Source of the DNA: Longimicrobium terrae
GTDB lineage: Bacteria > Gemmatimonadota > Gemmatimonadetes > Longimicrobiales > Longimicrobiaceae
Length of the DNA: 64,000 bases
Reading direction: 5' to 3'
Assembly (NCBI RefSeq): GCF_014202995.1
Contig: NZ_JACHIA010000003.1
Span: 62,001-126,000, forward strand
Both the position numbers and the translations under genes were made by a program. This document shows, piece by piece, positions 50,970 to 58,445 of this stretch. Position 1 is the stretch's first letter. Each line of letters starts with the position of its first letter. Under the pieces are notes generated by a model, which was not told where the DNA came from, ran no database searches, and was given only the letters and a program-made list of their open reading frames with translations.

Positions 50970-51281
50970 TCAGCTCCGGGCCGCGTCCTCCACGGCCCGC
51001 CGCAGCCGCGACCACACGTGGGTGCCGTAGCGCAGAAAGTTGGCGCGCTCCACCGGCAGGTCCGCCAGCCACGCCCACGCCGCGAGCGATCCCTTGCGCG
51101 TGTTGCAGGGCTGGCAGGCCGTCACCAGGTTGCCGGGGGAGTTGTCGCCGCCGCGCATGCGGGGCTGCACGTGGTCCAGCGACAGCCGCTCCGGGGGGAA
51201 CGTCTCGGCGCAGTACACGCAGCGGTGCTCGTCGCGGGCAAAGATGCGCTCGCGCAGGCTCTGCTCGGCGTCGCCGCTCAT
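50970..51281 (-). CDS. HNH endonuclease
   Basis: The 103-residue protein is a compact HNH nuclease: C21VYC24 zinc knuckle, LDHVQPRMRGG (Asp36-His37 as the general base), N51 in SPGNLVTACQPCN and C56QPC59, then TRKGS. It cuts DNA in many contexts, including repair and mobile elements. Unusually, its ATG overlaps the stop of ilvA (ATGA), so it is translationally coupled to a threonine dehydratase. Arrangement next to metabolic genes is typical of host-encoded small HNH proteins whose role is unclear. A terminator follows. Confidence 0.9.
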   Translation of the reverse strand: MSGDAEQSLRERIFARDEHRCVYCAETFPPERLSLDHVQPRMRGGDNSPGNLVTACQPCNTRKGSLAAWAWLADLPVERANFLRYGTHVWSRLRRAVEDAARS

Positions 51282-52486
51282 CCCCGCTCCACCACGTACC
51301 CCGCCTCCGTCAGCCGCCGCACCACCTGCTCCACGTGGTCGCGGCCGCGCGTCTCCAGCGTAAGGTCGATCTCCGCCTCGGTGACCCACAGGTCCGCCTG
51401 CGCGCGGTTGTGGTCCAGCCGCACCACGTTGGCCCCCGCCTCGGCCAGCAGCGCCGTGAGCGTGGCCAGCGCGCCGGGACGGTCCTTTACGCGCAGGCGC
51501 AGGTTGGCGCGGCGGCCGTCCTGCACCAGCCCGCGGTCGATGATGCGCGACATGAGCGTCACGTCGATGTTGCCGCCGCTGAGCACCATCACCACATTCT
51601 TTCCCGCCAGCCCCGCGACGTGCCCGTTCACCACCGCGGCGACGGTGGTGGCGCACGCGGCTTCGACGACCGTCTTTTCGCGCTCCAGCAGCAGCAGCAC
51701 CCCCGCGGCGATTTCTTCCTCGCTCACGGTCAGCAGTTCGTCGACGTACGCCTGGATGTGCGCAAAGGTGTGGTCGCCGATGCGCCGCACCGCGATCCCC
51801 TCGGCGATCGTCTCCGCCGGGGGGATGGTGACCACCCGCCCCGCCTCGCGCGCCCGCAGCGCGGCGGGAAGCGCCTCCGACTCCACGCCGATGATGCGCA
51901 CCTCGGGGCGGATCTGCTTGATGGCGGCCGCAATCCCGCTGATGATCCCCCCGCCGCCCACCGAGCAGACCACCACGTCCATCTCCGGCACCTGCTCCAG
52001 CAGTTCCAGGCCGATGGTGCCCTGCCCCGCGATCACGCCTTCGTCGTCAAAGGGGTGGATGAGCGTCTGCCCCTCCTCCTCCTGGATGCGGCGCGCCTCG
52101 GCCATGGCCTCGTCGTACACCGAGCCGTGCAGCACCACCCGCGCGCCATACCGTTCGGTCGCCGACACCTTCACCAGCGGCGTGCGCTCCGGCATGACGA
52201 TGGTGGCGGGAATCCCCAGCCGCGCCGCATGAAAGGCGACGCCCTGCGCGTGGTTGCCGGCGCTGGCGGCGATCACCCCGCGCCTGCGGTCCTCCTCCGG
52301 CAGCAGAAGCATGCGGTTGAGGGCGCCGCGCTCCTTGAAGCTGCCGGTGCGCTGCAGGTTCTCGAACTTGAACCAGGCGCCCCCGCCAAACATCTCGCCG
52401 AACGTCTGCGACGGGGTGCACGGCGTGTGCACCACCTGCCCGGCGATGCGCTCGCGAGCGTCACGAATCTGCTGAAGTGTCACCAT
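51278..52486 (-). CDS. ilvA: Threonine ammonia-lyase (biosynthetic-type, ACT domain)
   Basis: The 402-residue, PLP-dependent fold-type II enzyme deaminates threonine to 2-oxobutanoate, for isoleucine synthesis or threonine breakdown. The PLP lysine is Lys51 in TGSFKERGA. The phosphate loop is CSVGGGGIISGIAAAIKQ and SAGNHAQGVA binds the cofactor. A C-terminal ACT domain (about 325-402: NLRLRVKDRPGALATLTALLAEAGANV) should bind a regulatory amino acid. The length fits the one-ACT (TdcB/IlvA short) class. ATG 52486 is chosen for MVTLQQIRDARERI. It overlaps the HNH gene by 4 bp; the Nudix gene diverges from it. Confidence 0.95.
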   Translation of the reverse strand: MVTLQQIRDARERIAGQVVHTPCTPSQTFGEMFGGGAWFKFENLQRTGSFKERGALNRMLLLPEEDRRRGVIAASAGNHAQGVAFHAARLGIPATIVMPERTPLVKVSATERYGARVVLHGSVYDEAMAEARRIQEEEGQTLIHPFDDEGVIAGQGTIGLELLEQVPEMDVVVCSVGGGGIISGIAAAIKQIRPEVRIIGVESEALPAALRAREAGRVVTIPPAETIAEGIAVRRIGDHTFAHIQAYVDELLTVSEEEIAAGVLLLLEREKTVVEAACATTVAAVVNGHVAGLAGKNVVMVLSGGNIDVTLMSRIIDRGLVQDGRRANLRLRVKDRPGALATLTALLAEAGANVVRLDHNRAQADLWVTEAEIDLTLETRGRDHVEQVVRRLTEAGYVVERG

Positions 52487-52608
52487 GCGACAGAAAAGGG
52501 GACGAAACGGACGATGGACATTGCCGAAGTGAACGGGATGTAGTAACCTCTCCCGGCGGCAGGGGCAAGCGGCCCCGCTCGCGCCGCGCCGACGCCCCAA
52601 GACGCCAC

Positions 52609-53208
52609 GTGATACCGGAGCACCCACGAATTCCCGTGCTGGCGAGCGTTCTTGCCCGCCGGCCCGCGGACGGGCGCACGGCGGACCGGGACATCGCCCG
52701 CGCGGCCGTCGCCGTCCTGCTGCGCGTGGAGGACGGCCGGCTGGAGCTGCTGCTCATCCGCCGGGCGGAGCGGGCGGGCGACCCGTGGAGCGGCCACATG
52801 GCGCTTCCCGGCGGGCGCGAGCAGGCCGGCGACGCCGGGCCGGAGCAGACCGCCGCGCGCGAAACGCACGAAGAAGTCGGCATCGACGTGTACGCGGGCG
52901 GAAGGCTGGTGGGGGCGCTGGAGCCGGTGTGGCCGCAGAGCGCCCGCGCCCCGCGCATCCTGGTGCGCCCCTTCGTGTTCGCGGTGCCGCACGACGTGCG
53001 GGTGCAGGCAAACCACGAAGTGCAGGCCGCGGTGTGGATTCCTGTGGATGAACTGCTGGAGCCCGGCGCCGTGACCGAGCACCTGATCGAGATGGGCGAC
53101 GCCGAGCCGCTGCGCTTTCCCGCGCTGGACGCGCGCGGCAACGTGGTGTGGGGGCTTACGCACCGCATCTTGGCAGACTTTCTGCGCGCGTACGAGGAAG
53201 CCGCGTGA
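52609..53208 (+). CDS. Nudix hydrolase, CoA pyrophosphatase (NudL)-like
   Basis: The 199-residue protein has the Nudix signature GGREQAGDAGPEQTAARETHEEVGI (the REx2EExG catalytic helix is intact) after LPGG. The LEPVWPQSARAPRILVRPFVFAVP and WIPVDELL segments and GLTHRILADFL ending match the YfcD/NudL CoA-pyrophosphatase group. It probably hydrolyses CoA or acyl-CoA diphosphate bonds; another nucleotide diphosphate is possible. GTG 52609 opens VIPEHPRIPVLASVLARRP, close to the conserved N terminus. It diverges from ilvA across 122 bp. Confidence 0.88.
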   Translation: MIPEHPRIPVLASVLARRPADGRTADRDIARAAVAVLLRVEDGRLELLLIRRAERAGDPWSGHMALPGGREQAGDAGPEQTAARETHEEVGIDVYAGGRLVGALEPVWPQSARAPRILVRPFVFAVPHDVRVQANHEVQAAVWIPVDELLEPGAVTEHLIEMGDAEPLRFPALDARGNVVWGLTHRILADFLRAYEEAA

Positions 53209-53323
53209 GGAGGGGTTTTCGCCTCGCGCAACAAGCCCGGCTCCGGCATCGGGGAGCCTGTTTCGGGCCGATGCGTGTCCCCCGCCTCCGGGTGGCGCGC
53301 CGGCCCCGGTAGAACTGGACGGA

Positions 53324-53521
53324 ATGGCTCGCGAATCGTTTACGCTGTCCCTGACCTCCCGCCAGACCGAGGCGCTGCGCGCGCTGGCGGCCATGGAGGA
53401 CCTTCCGCCGGAAGTCTACGCGGCCGAAGTGCTGGTGAAGCATCTGTACCACGCCTATACGCCCGACGTGGCGCGGCGCGCGGCCCAGCCCCGCGACGTG
53501 CCCGGCGAGACGAATTCCTGA
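53324..53521 (+). CDS. Small protein with a ribbon-helix-helix-like pattern
   Basis: The 65-residue protein has a short beta-strand (SFTLSLTS), then two helices (RQTEALRALAAMEDLPPEVYAAEVLVKHLY), the layout of CopG/Arc ribbon-helix-helix proteins, which bind DNA as dimers. The C-terminal tail is Pro/Arg-rich. It lies 27 bp upstream of the M42 peptidase gene in the same orientation, so the two may be co-transcribed. No sequence motif fixes its function. GGACGGA precedes the ATG. Confidence 0.5.
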   Translation: MARESFTLSLTSRQTEALRALAAMEDLPPEVYAAEVLVKHLYHAYTPDVARRAAQPRDVPGETNS

Positions 53522-53548
53522 CCTCATTACGCTCACCTGACGGCGTCC

Positions 53549-54619
53549 ATGGAAGACAGTTCGTTCGAGTTCCTCAAGAAGCTGCTGGATGCGCCCGGCC
53601 CTTCCGGTTTTGAAACGGCCGCCGCGCGCGTGTGGCGCGCCGAGGCCGAGACCTTTGCGCAGAACGTGCGCGCCGACGTGGGCGGCAACTCGCTGGCCAG
53701 CGTGGGGCCGCAGGGCGGCCCGCGCATCATGCTGGCGGGGCACGTGGACGAGATCGGCGTGATGATCACCCACATCGACGAAGAAGGCTTTCTGTACGTC
53801 GACGGCATCGGGGGATGGGATCCGCAGGTGCTGGTGGGCCAGCGCATCCGCTTTCTGAGCCGCGGGGGCGACATCATGGGCGTGGTGGGCAAGAAGCCCA
53901 TTCACCTGATCAAGCCGGAAGAAAAGGAAAAGGCCGTCAAGCTGAGCGACCTGTGGGTCGACATCGGCGTGGCGGACCATGACGGCGCCCTCCGCCGCGG
54001 CGTGCGCGTGGGCGACCCCGGCATCGTGGACACGCGGCTGGTGGAGCTGGGCAGCGGGCTGATCGCCAGCCGCGCGGTGGACAACCGAGTGGGCGCGTTC
54101 GTCGTCCTGGAAGTGCTCCGCGAACTGTCGCGAGACGGCTGCGCCGCCGAGGTGACGGCGGTCGCCACGGCGCAGGAGGAAATCGGCTACCAGGGCGGCG
54201 GGGCGCGCACGTCGGCGTTCACGCTGGATCCCGCGGTGGCGGTGGTGGTGGACCTGACGTTCGCCACGGACGCGCCGGGCGTGGACAAGAAGCAGGTGGG
54301 CGAGCACAAGCTGGGCAGCGGCCCCGTGCTCAGCCGCGGCTCGGCCATCCATCCGCTGATGTTTGAGCGGTTCGCGGAAACGGCGGAGAAGGCGAACATC
54401 CCCTACACCATCCAGGGGAGCCCGCGCTTTACCAGCACCGACGCGGACGCCATCTACCTTCAGCGCGGCGGCGTGCCCACGGCCGTCGTCTCGGTCCCGA
54501 ATCGATACATGCATTCGCCGAACGAGGTGGTGTCGCTGGATGACATCGACGCGACCATCAAGCTGATCGCCGCGTTCTGCCGCACCATTCAGGCGGACGA
54601 CGACTTCGTTCCGCGCTGA
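53549..54619 (+). CDS. M42 family aminopeptidase / glucanase-like metallohydrolase
   Basis: The 356-residue cytosolic metallopeptidase of the YpdE/FrvX/TET group removes N-terminal residues from peptides. Two-zinc site residues are visible: His65 and Asp67 in LAGHVDEIGV, the bridging Asp in VDNRVG, the catalytic Glu pair in ATAQEEIGYQGG, Asp in VVVDLTFATD, and the final His in VPNRYMHSPNEVV. GPSGFE near the N terminus is also family-typical. The start ATG 53549 gives the standard N terminus. It lies 27 bp after the small RHH-like gene. An F-type palindrome follows the stop. Confidence 0.93.
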   Translation: MEDSSFEFLKKLLDAPGPSGFETAAARVWRAEAETFAQNVRADVGGNSLASVGPQGGPRIMLAGHVDEIGVMITHIDEEGFLYVDGIGGWDPQVLVGQRIRFLSRGGDIMGVVGKKPIHLIKPEEKEKAVKLSDLWVDIGVADHDGALRRGVRVGDPGIVDTRLVELGSGLIASRAVDNRVGAFVVLEVLRELSRDGCAAEVTAVATAQEEIGYQGGGARTSAFTLDPAVAVVVDLTFATDAPGVDKKQVGEHKLGSGPVLSRGSAIHPLMFERFAETAEKANIPYTIQGSPRFTSTDADAIYLQRGGVPTAVVSVPNRYMHSPNEVVSLDDIDATIKLIAAFCRTIQADDDFVPR

Positions 54620-54645
54620 CCTTCTCGCGGGCGGCGGGTGATGGG

Positions 54646-54893
54646 AACTGCCGTTTCGCACGGAGGCCACGAAGGATGCACGGAGGTCACGGAGGCATTG
54701 AGCCGTCCGTGGCCTCCGTTCGTCATCCATGCTCCGCGAACTGAAAATCTCACGCAGAGCAGCGGAGAAGCAGAGAACAGCAACAATCTTTCTGTTTTTT
54801 CTCTGCTGCTCTGCTCCTCTGCGCGATGTTTGTTGTTGCTGTTCCTCCGTGCCCTCCGTGCATCCTCCGTGACCTCCGTGTGAAACGGCAGTT
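54646..54893 (+). repeat. Family F nested palindrome, complete copy
   Basis: The 248-bp element has both terminal repeats (AACTGCCGTTTCGCACGG at 54646 and its near-perfect complement ending at 54893). Iterated CACGGAGG units lie just inside each end. An inner 28-nt hairpin arm at 54750-54777 (TCACGCAGAGCAGCGGAGAA) pairs with 54799-54826. There is no open reading frame inside. It stands alone between the M42 and SRPBCC genes. Confidence 0.85.
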
Positions 54894-54969
54894 TCTGTTT
54901 CACACTTTCCATCGGCGCCCAACCTTCGTACAATCCGCGCTCCTCCGTTTCCCACAGGCTGATCGCTGA

Positions 54970-55443
54970 ATGCTGACCATCGACGAAACCGTCATGCGCG
55001 CGCCGGTGCAGGCGTGCTACCAGGCCGGCGCGGACGTGGAACGCTGGCCGGAGCGGCTGCCGCACTACCGCTGGGTCCGCTTTCAGCGCAGGGACGGCTT
55101 CGGGACGGGGCTGATCGAAATGGCCGCCGGCCGCGCCTTCGGGCCGCTGTCGTGGCCGGTGTGGTGGGTTTCGGAGATGCACGTGGACGAGGCCCGGCCC
55201 GCCGTCGTCTACCGCCACGTGGCGGGCATCACCACGGGGATGGACGTGGAATGGACCTTCGAGGACCGGGGCGACGGAACCACGCTCGTCCGCATCGTCC
55301 ACGCGTGGAAGGAAGGCCCGCGCTGGCCGCTGCCCGGCTTCGTGCGGCGGTGGATCGGCGACGCGGTCATCGGCCCCGTCTTCATCCATGCGGTCGCGTC
55401 GCGCACGCTGGCGGGAATCCGCCGCCACGTGGAGCGCGGCTGA
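54970..55443 (+). CDS. SRPBCC (START-like / polyketide cyclase) domain protein
   Basis: The 157-residue protein is a single SRPBCC fold: an N-terminal strand (MLTIDETVMRAPVQACYQAGADVERWPERLPHYRWVRF), a curved beta-sheet (VWWVSEMHVDEARPAVVYRHVAG, DVEWTFEDRGDGTTLVRIVHAW) and a long C-terminal helix (VRRWIGDAVIGPVFIHAVASRTLAGIRRHVE). Such proteins bind hydrophobic ligands or act as cyclases on polyketides. It lies about 120 bp upstream of a FabF-type ketosynthase in the same orientation, so a joint role in acyl-chain processing is possible. Confidence 0.8.
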   Translation: MLTIDETVMRAPVQACYQAGADVERWPERLPHYRWVRFQRRDGFGTGLIEMAAGRAFGPLSWPVWWVSEMHVDEARPAVVYRHVAGITTGMDVEWTFEDRGDGTTLVRIVHAWKEGPRWPLPGFVRRWIGDAVIGPVFIHAVASRTLAGIRRHVERG

Positions 55444-55561
55444 CGGCGCACCCGCGGCGCGCTCCGGTGTACAGGTGCGCGATTCCCCTGCGTGACCCGG
55501 CGCGGGACCGGCACCATGCCGCCCGCGCCCTTGTTTTTATCCTGCATTCCGCCCGGGCTTC

Positions 55562-56830
55562 ATGACCCAGACCAGCCACAACGGCGCCCCCGCGGGCCGC
55601 CGCGTCGTCATTACGGGCATCGGCGCCCTCACTCCCATCGGCACGGGGGTGGAGGGGCTGTGGGCCGGGCTGAAGCGCCGCGAATCGGCCGTGCGCACCA
55701 TCAGCCGGTTTGATCCGTCCCCGTTCCGCTCGCACATCGCGGCGCAGGTGGACGACTTCGAGCCCACCGACTACATGGACCGCAACCGCGCGCGCCGCAC
55801 CGAGCGCTACGCGCAGTTCGCCCTGGCCGCCAGCCGGCTGGCCATCGAGGACGCGGGGCTGGACCCGTCGGCCGAGGACCCGGAGCGCGCCGGCGTGCTG
55901 ATGGGGAGCGCGCTGGGCGGCGTGGCGTACGGCGAAAACCAGTTCACCAACTACGTGCACAAGGGCGTGCGCGGGGTGGATCCCATGCTGGCGCTGGCGG
56001 TGTTCAACGGCGCGGCGTCGTGCAACGTGGCCATCGAGTACGGCTTCAGCGGGCCCAACAGCACCAACGGAATGAGCTGCGCGTCCGGCGCCATGGCCAT
56101 TGGCGAGGGGTGGCGCGCCATCCGCACGGGCGAGGCGGACATGATCATCGCCGGCGGCGTGGAAGCCCCGCTGGCGCCGCTGTGCTACGGCGCGTTCGCC
56201 ATCATCCGCGCCATGAGCACCCGCAACGACGATCCGTCGCGCGCGTCGCGCCCGTTTGACGCGGACCGCGACGGCTTCGTGATGGCCGAGGGCGCGTCCG
56301 TGCTGGTGCTGGAGGAACTGGAGCGCGCCCGGGCCCGCGGCGCGCGCATCTACGCCGAGGTGCTGGGCTATGGCACCAGCAACGACGCGCACCACATGAC
56401 GGCGCCGCGCCCGGACGGCACGCAGGCGGGACGGGCGATGCGCACCGCCATGCGCACCGGCGGCGTGGCGCTGGAAGACGTGCAGGTCATCAACGCCCAC
56501 GCCTCGTCCACGCCGCTCAACGACAGCACGGAAAGCCGGGCCATCCGCGCCGTCTTCGGCGAGCACACCGACAAGCTCAAGGTGAGCGGCACCAAGGGCT
56601 ACCACGGCCACTCCCTGGGCGCCACGGGGGCCATCGAGGCCGCAATCTCGGCGCTCAGCATTCAGCGCGGCTGGGTGGCGCCCACGCTGAACCTGGAAAC
56701 GCCGGGCGAGGACTGCACGCTGGACTATGTGACCGGCGAGGGGCTGGAGATGCCGGTGCGCCGCATTCTCAGCAACTCCTTCGGCTTCGGCGGCATCAAC
56801 GCCGCCCTGATGTTCGGCTCGGTGGACTGA
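55562..56830 (+). CDS. Beta-ketoacyl-ACP synthase II-type enzyme
   Basis: The 422-residue thiolase-fold condensing enzyme has the catalytic set Cys173 (NGMSCASGAM), His313 (NAHASSTPLND) and His350 (GHSLGATGAIEA). Near-signatures are altered: classical FabF has TACATG around the Cys and NAHGTS around the first His. Length and the GIGALTPIGTG start agree with FabF/KAS II. It could be the housekeeping FabF or a pathway-specific ketosynthase (for example aryl polyene-like). No ACP, reductase or transferase gene is adjacent. The upstream SRPBCC protein may be a partner. A strong terminator follows. Cytoplasmic. Confidence 0.92.
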   Translation: MTQTSHNGAPAGRRVVITGIGALTPIGTGVEGLWAGLKRRESAVRTISRFDPSPFRSHIAAQVDDFEPTDYMDRNRARRTERYAQFALAASRLAIEDAGLDPSAEDPERAGVLMGSALGGVAYGENQFTNYVHKGVRGVDPMLALAVFNGAASCNVAIEYGFSGPNSTNGMSCASGAMAIGEGWRAIRTGEADMIIAGGVEAPLAPLCYGAFAIIRAMSTRNDDPSRASRPFDADRDGFVMAEGASVLVLEELERARARGARIYAEVLGYGTSNDAHHMTAPRPDGTQAGRAMRTAMRTGGVALEDVQVINAHASSTPLNDSTESRAIRAVFGEHTDKLKVSGTKGYHGHSLGATGAIEAAISALSIQRGWVAPTLNLETPGEDCTLDYVTGEGLEMPVRRILSNSFGFGGINAALMFGSVD

Positions 56831-56851
56831 CCCGCGTCAGCCGGACGACAG

Positions 56852-56885
56852 AAAGGCCCGCCCCGGCACTCCGGGGCGGGCCTTT
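56852..56885. terminator. Bidirectional terminator after the FabF-type gene
   Basis: AAAGGCCCGCCCCGG pairs exactly with CCGGGGCGGGCCTTT across CACT and is followed by TCTC. The other strand also ends in a CTTTC tract. It separates the convergent ketosynthase and astacin genes. Confidence 0.92.
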
Positions 56886-56903
56886 TCTCATCGTTCGAGT
56901 GGG

Positions 56904-58133
56904 TCAGGAGCAGACCGCCACGTCGGCGGGAACGTCGGAGGGCGGGCTGTACGAAGAGCCGTAGATCTCCGTTACCCCATAGTAGTAGGTGCGGGAGTAC
57001 TCGTAGTCGCTCCCCGAGTAGGTGCACACGTTGGTTCCCGTGTACGAGCGCCCGGTATCCAGGTACGACGTGCCCGACGCCGCGTTTACGGTCCACGGCA
57101 CGGATGACTGCGAGGAGTACGAGCCATCCGCGTAGTCGAACCGCTCAACCTCGATCAGGTAGACGTTGCGCTGCGTGACGTCGGAGGGCGCCCAGCTGAT
57201 TTCGGGAACCCCGCCCGGATAGGCGACGGAGATGAAGGGAGCCCGGGGGATGTAGCGCCCGTTGATGGTGTTGATGTCCGAACCGGCCATCCCGTTGCGT
57301 TGCCCCATCAACGCCGACAGCCCCCGGTTGGAAAGAATCGTCGGCTGTCCGTTCCTCGTAAACGCGTACGGATCATAGTGCATGATGGAGCCTTCATCAT
57401 ACGATTCATAGTCCGTCGCGCCCGAGCAATGCTTGTCGAATGCGTAGACGTACATCGTGTCGATATTCGCCGTCTGCACGGTGACGTAGCTGTCTCGGTC
57501 GCAGCGGCTCTGTTCGTGGAACATGCCCAGGATGTGAAGCAACTCGTGGATCGTGTTCCCGGTGCTGCAGCCCGTGGCCAGCCAGACGGTGTCAGCCATC
57601 CCGCTGCGGCGTCCCACGTGCGCCAGACACCCGGTCGCGGGCACGATCCGCACGTACTCCGTCTGGGTGGTGCGGGGAACGAAGCGAATGCCCCACGTCT
57701 TCTGCTCGATGTGCGCCATGGCCGACGTGACGCGCGACACGTTGGTCAGGGAGGGATCGATGACATAGGGCACCTCGCCTGAGGGCCAGCGGGAAGAGGT
57801 TCCGTCCACCATCACCCCGTAGCCCGGCCCCGGACGCCTGACAAGCTCCTCACGGGTAGCAGCGATGGAAGCGGCGGGGCCCAGCACCATGTCGCCGTCC
57901 AGCACCGCGTTCCCGTCCTGCACCTGATACCGGATTTCCAAGGGCCGCCCGCCATACATGATGAATCCGGTACGCGTTTCGAACGTCCCGGGCCTCGCCT
58001 CGATGCCGGAAGGAGGCAGGGTCTCCGGCCGCGCCGAGGCAGAGGGGAGCGAGTCGTCGCAGGCGCCGAGGACGCCTGCCACAAGCACTGCGCCAGCCAT
58101 GCGCAGCTTTCGGGCGGGTACAAGGTTGATCAT
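56904..58133 (-). CDS. Astacin-type (M12A) zinc metalloprotease lipoprotein
   Basis: The 409-residue protein has a lipoprotein signal (Cys25 in LVAGVLGAC) and an astacin catalytic domain. The long zinc motif is TIHELLHILGMFHEQSR (His196, Glu197, His200, His206). The Met-turn is SIMHYDPYAF (Met251, with Tyr253 as the fifth ligand). SGEVPYVIDPSL opens the mature domain. The C-terminal part (about 310-409) holds two fibronectin-type-III-like blades with paired Tyr/Ser motifs and a cysteine pair. It should digest proteins at the cell surface. A signal ATG at 58133 is chosen; the frame is open further upstream without plausible coding. A promoter-like element lies upstream. Confidence 0.93.
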   Translation of the reverse strand: MINLVPARKLRMAGAVLVAGVLGACDDSLPSASARPETLPPSGIEARPGTFETRTGFIMYGGRPLEIRYQVQDGNAVLDGDMVLGPAASIAATREELVRRPGPGYGVMVDGTSSRWPSGEVPYVIDPSLTNVSRVTSAMAHIEQKTWGIRFVPRTTQTEYVRIVPATGCLAHVGRRSGMADTVWLATGCSTGNTIHELLHILGMFHEQSRCDRDSYVTVQTANIDTMYVYAFDKHCSGATDYESYDEGSIMHYDPYAFTRNGQPTILSNRGLSALMGQRNGMAGSDINTINGRYIPRAPFISVAYPGGVPEISWAPSDVTQRNVYLIEVERFDYADGSYSSQSSVPWTVNAASGTSYLDTGRSYTGTNVCTYSGSDYEYSRTYYYGVTEIYGSSYSPPSDVPADVAVCS

Positions 58134-58199
58134 GGGAAGTTCTCCGAGCAGGGGGTTCGAGAGACCAGCCATTCCGCGTTCTCTACAATTCGTCTCAAA

Positions 58200-58228
58200 A
58201 GGATAATCTAGAACTTATGCTGATTGAA
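58200..58228 (-). promoter_or_regulatory. Candidate sigma-70 promoter of the astacin gene
   Basis: Read on the minus strand, TTCAAT (58223-58228) and TATCCT (58200-58205) are 17 bp apart. They sit in the most AT-rich stretch of this interval (58165-58235). The -10 box matches four of six consensus bases. The distance to the start codon is about 65 bp. Confidence 0.4.
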
Positions 58229-58387
58229 CCCCACGCACGCAGCGGAAGGGGTGCATCCGATTTCCGAGATCCGCGCTGCCGCTGGCCTTCGCGCCGGATT
58301 CCCCGCGTACCTCCGCGAACCCCCGCGACCTCCGCGTGAACCCGTCGCCAGCCCGTAGCCCCACCGATCCTGGAGAACCGGGCGCAA

Positions 58388-58423
58388 AAAAGAGCGGGGC
58401 GGCCATGGCCGCCCCGCTCTTTT
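58388..58423. terminator. Bidirectional terminator of the TonB-dependent receptor gene
   Basis: A 36-bp perfect palindrome (AAAAGAGCGGGGCGGCC centred on ATG-CAT-like CCATGG, ending CGCTCTTTT) lies 23 bp past the receptor stop. T runs flank it on both strands. Confidence 0.92.
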
Positions 58424-58445
58424 ACTCATCCCGCAGACGATCCGC

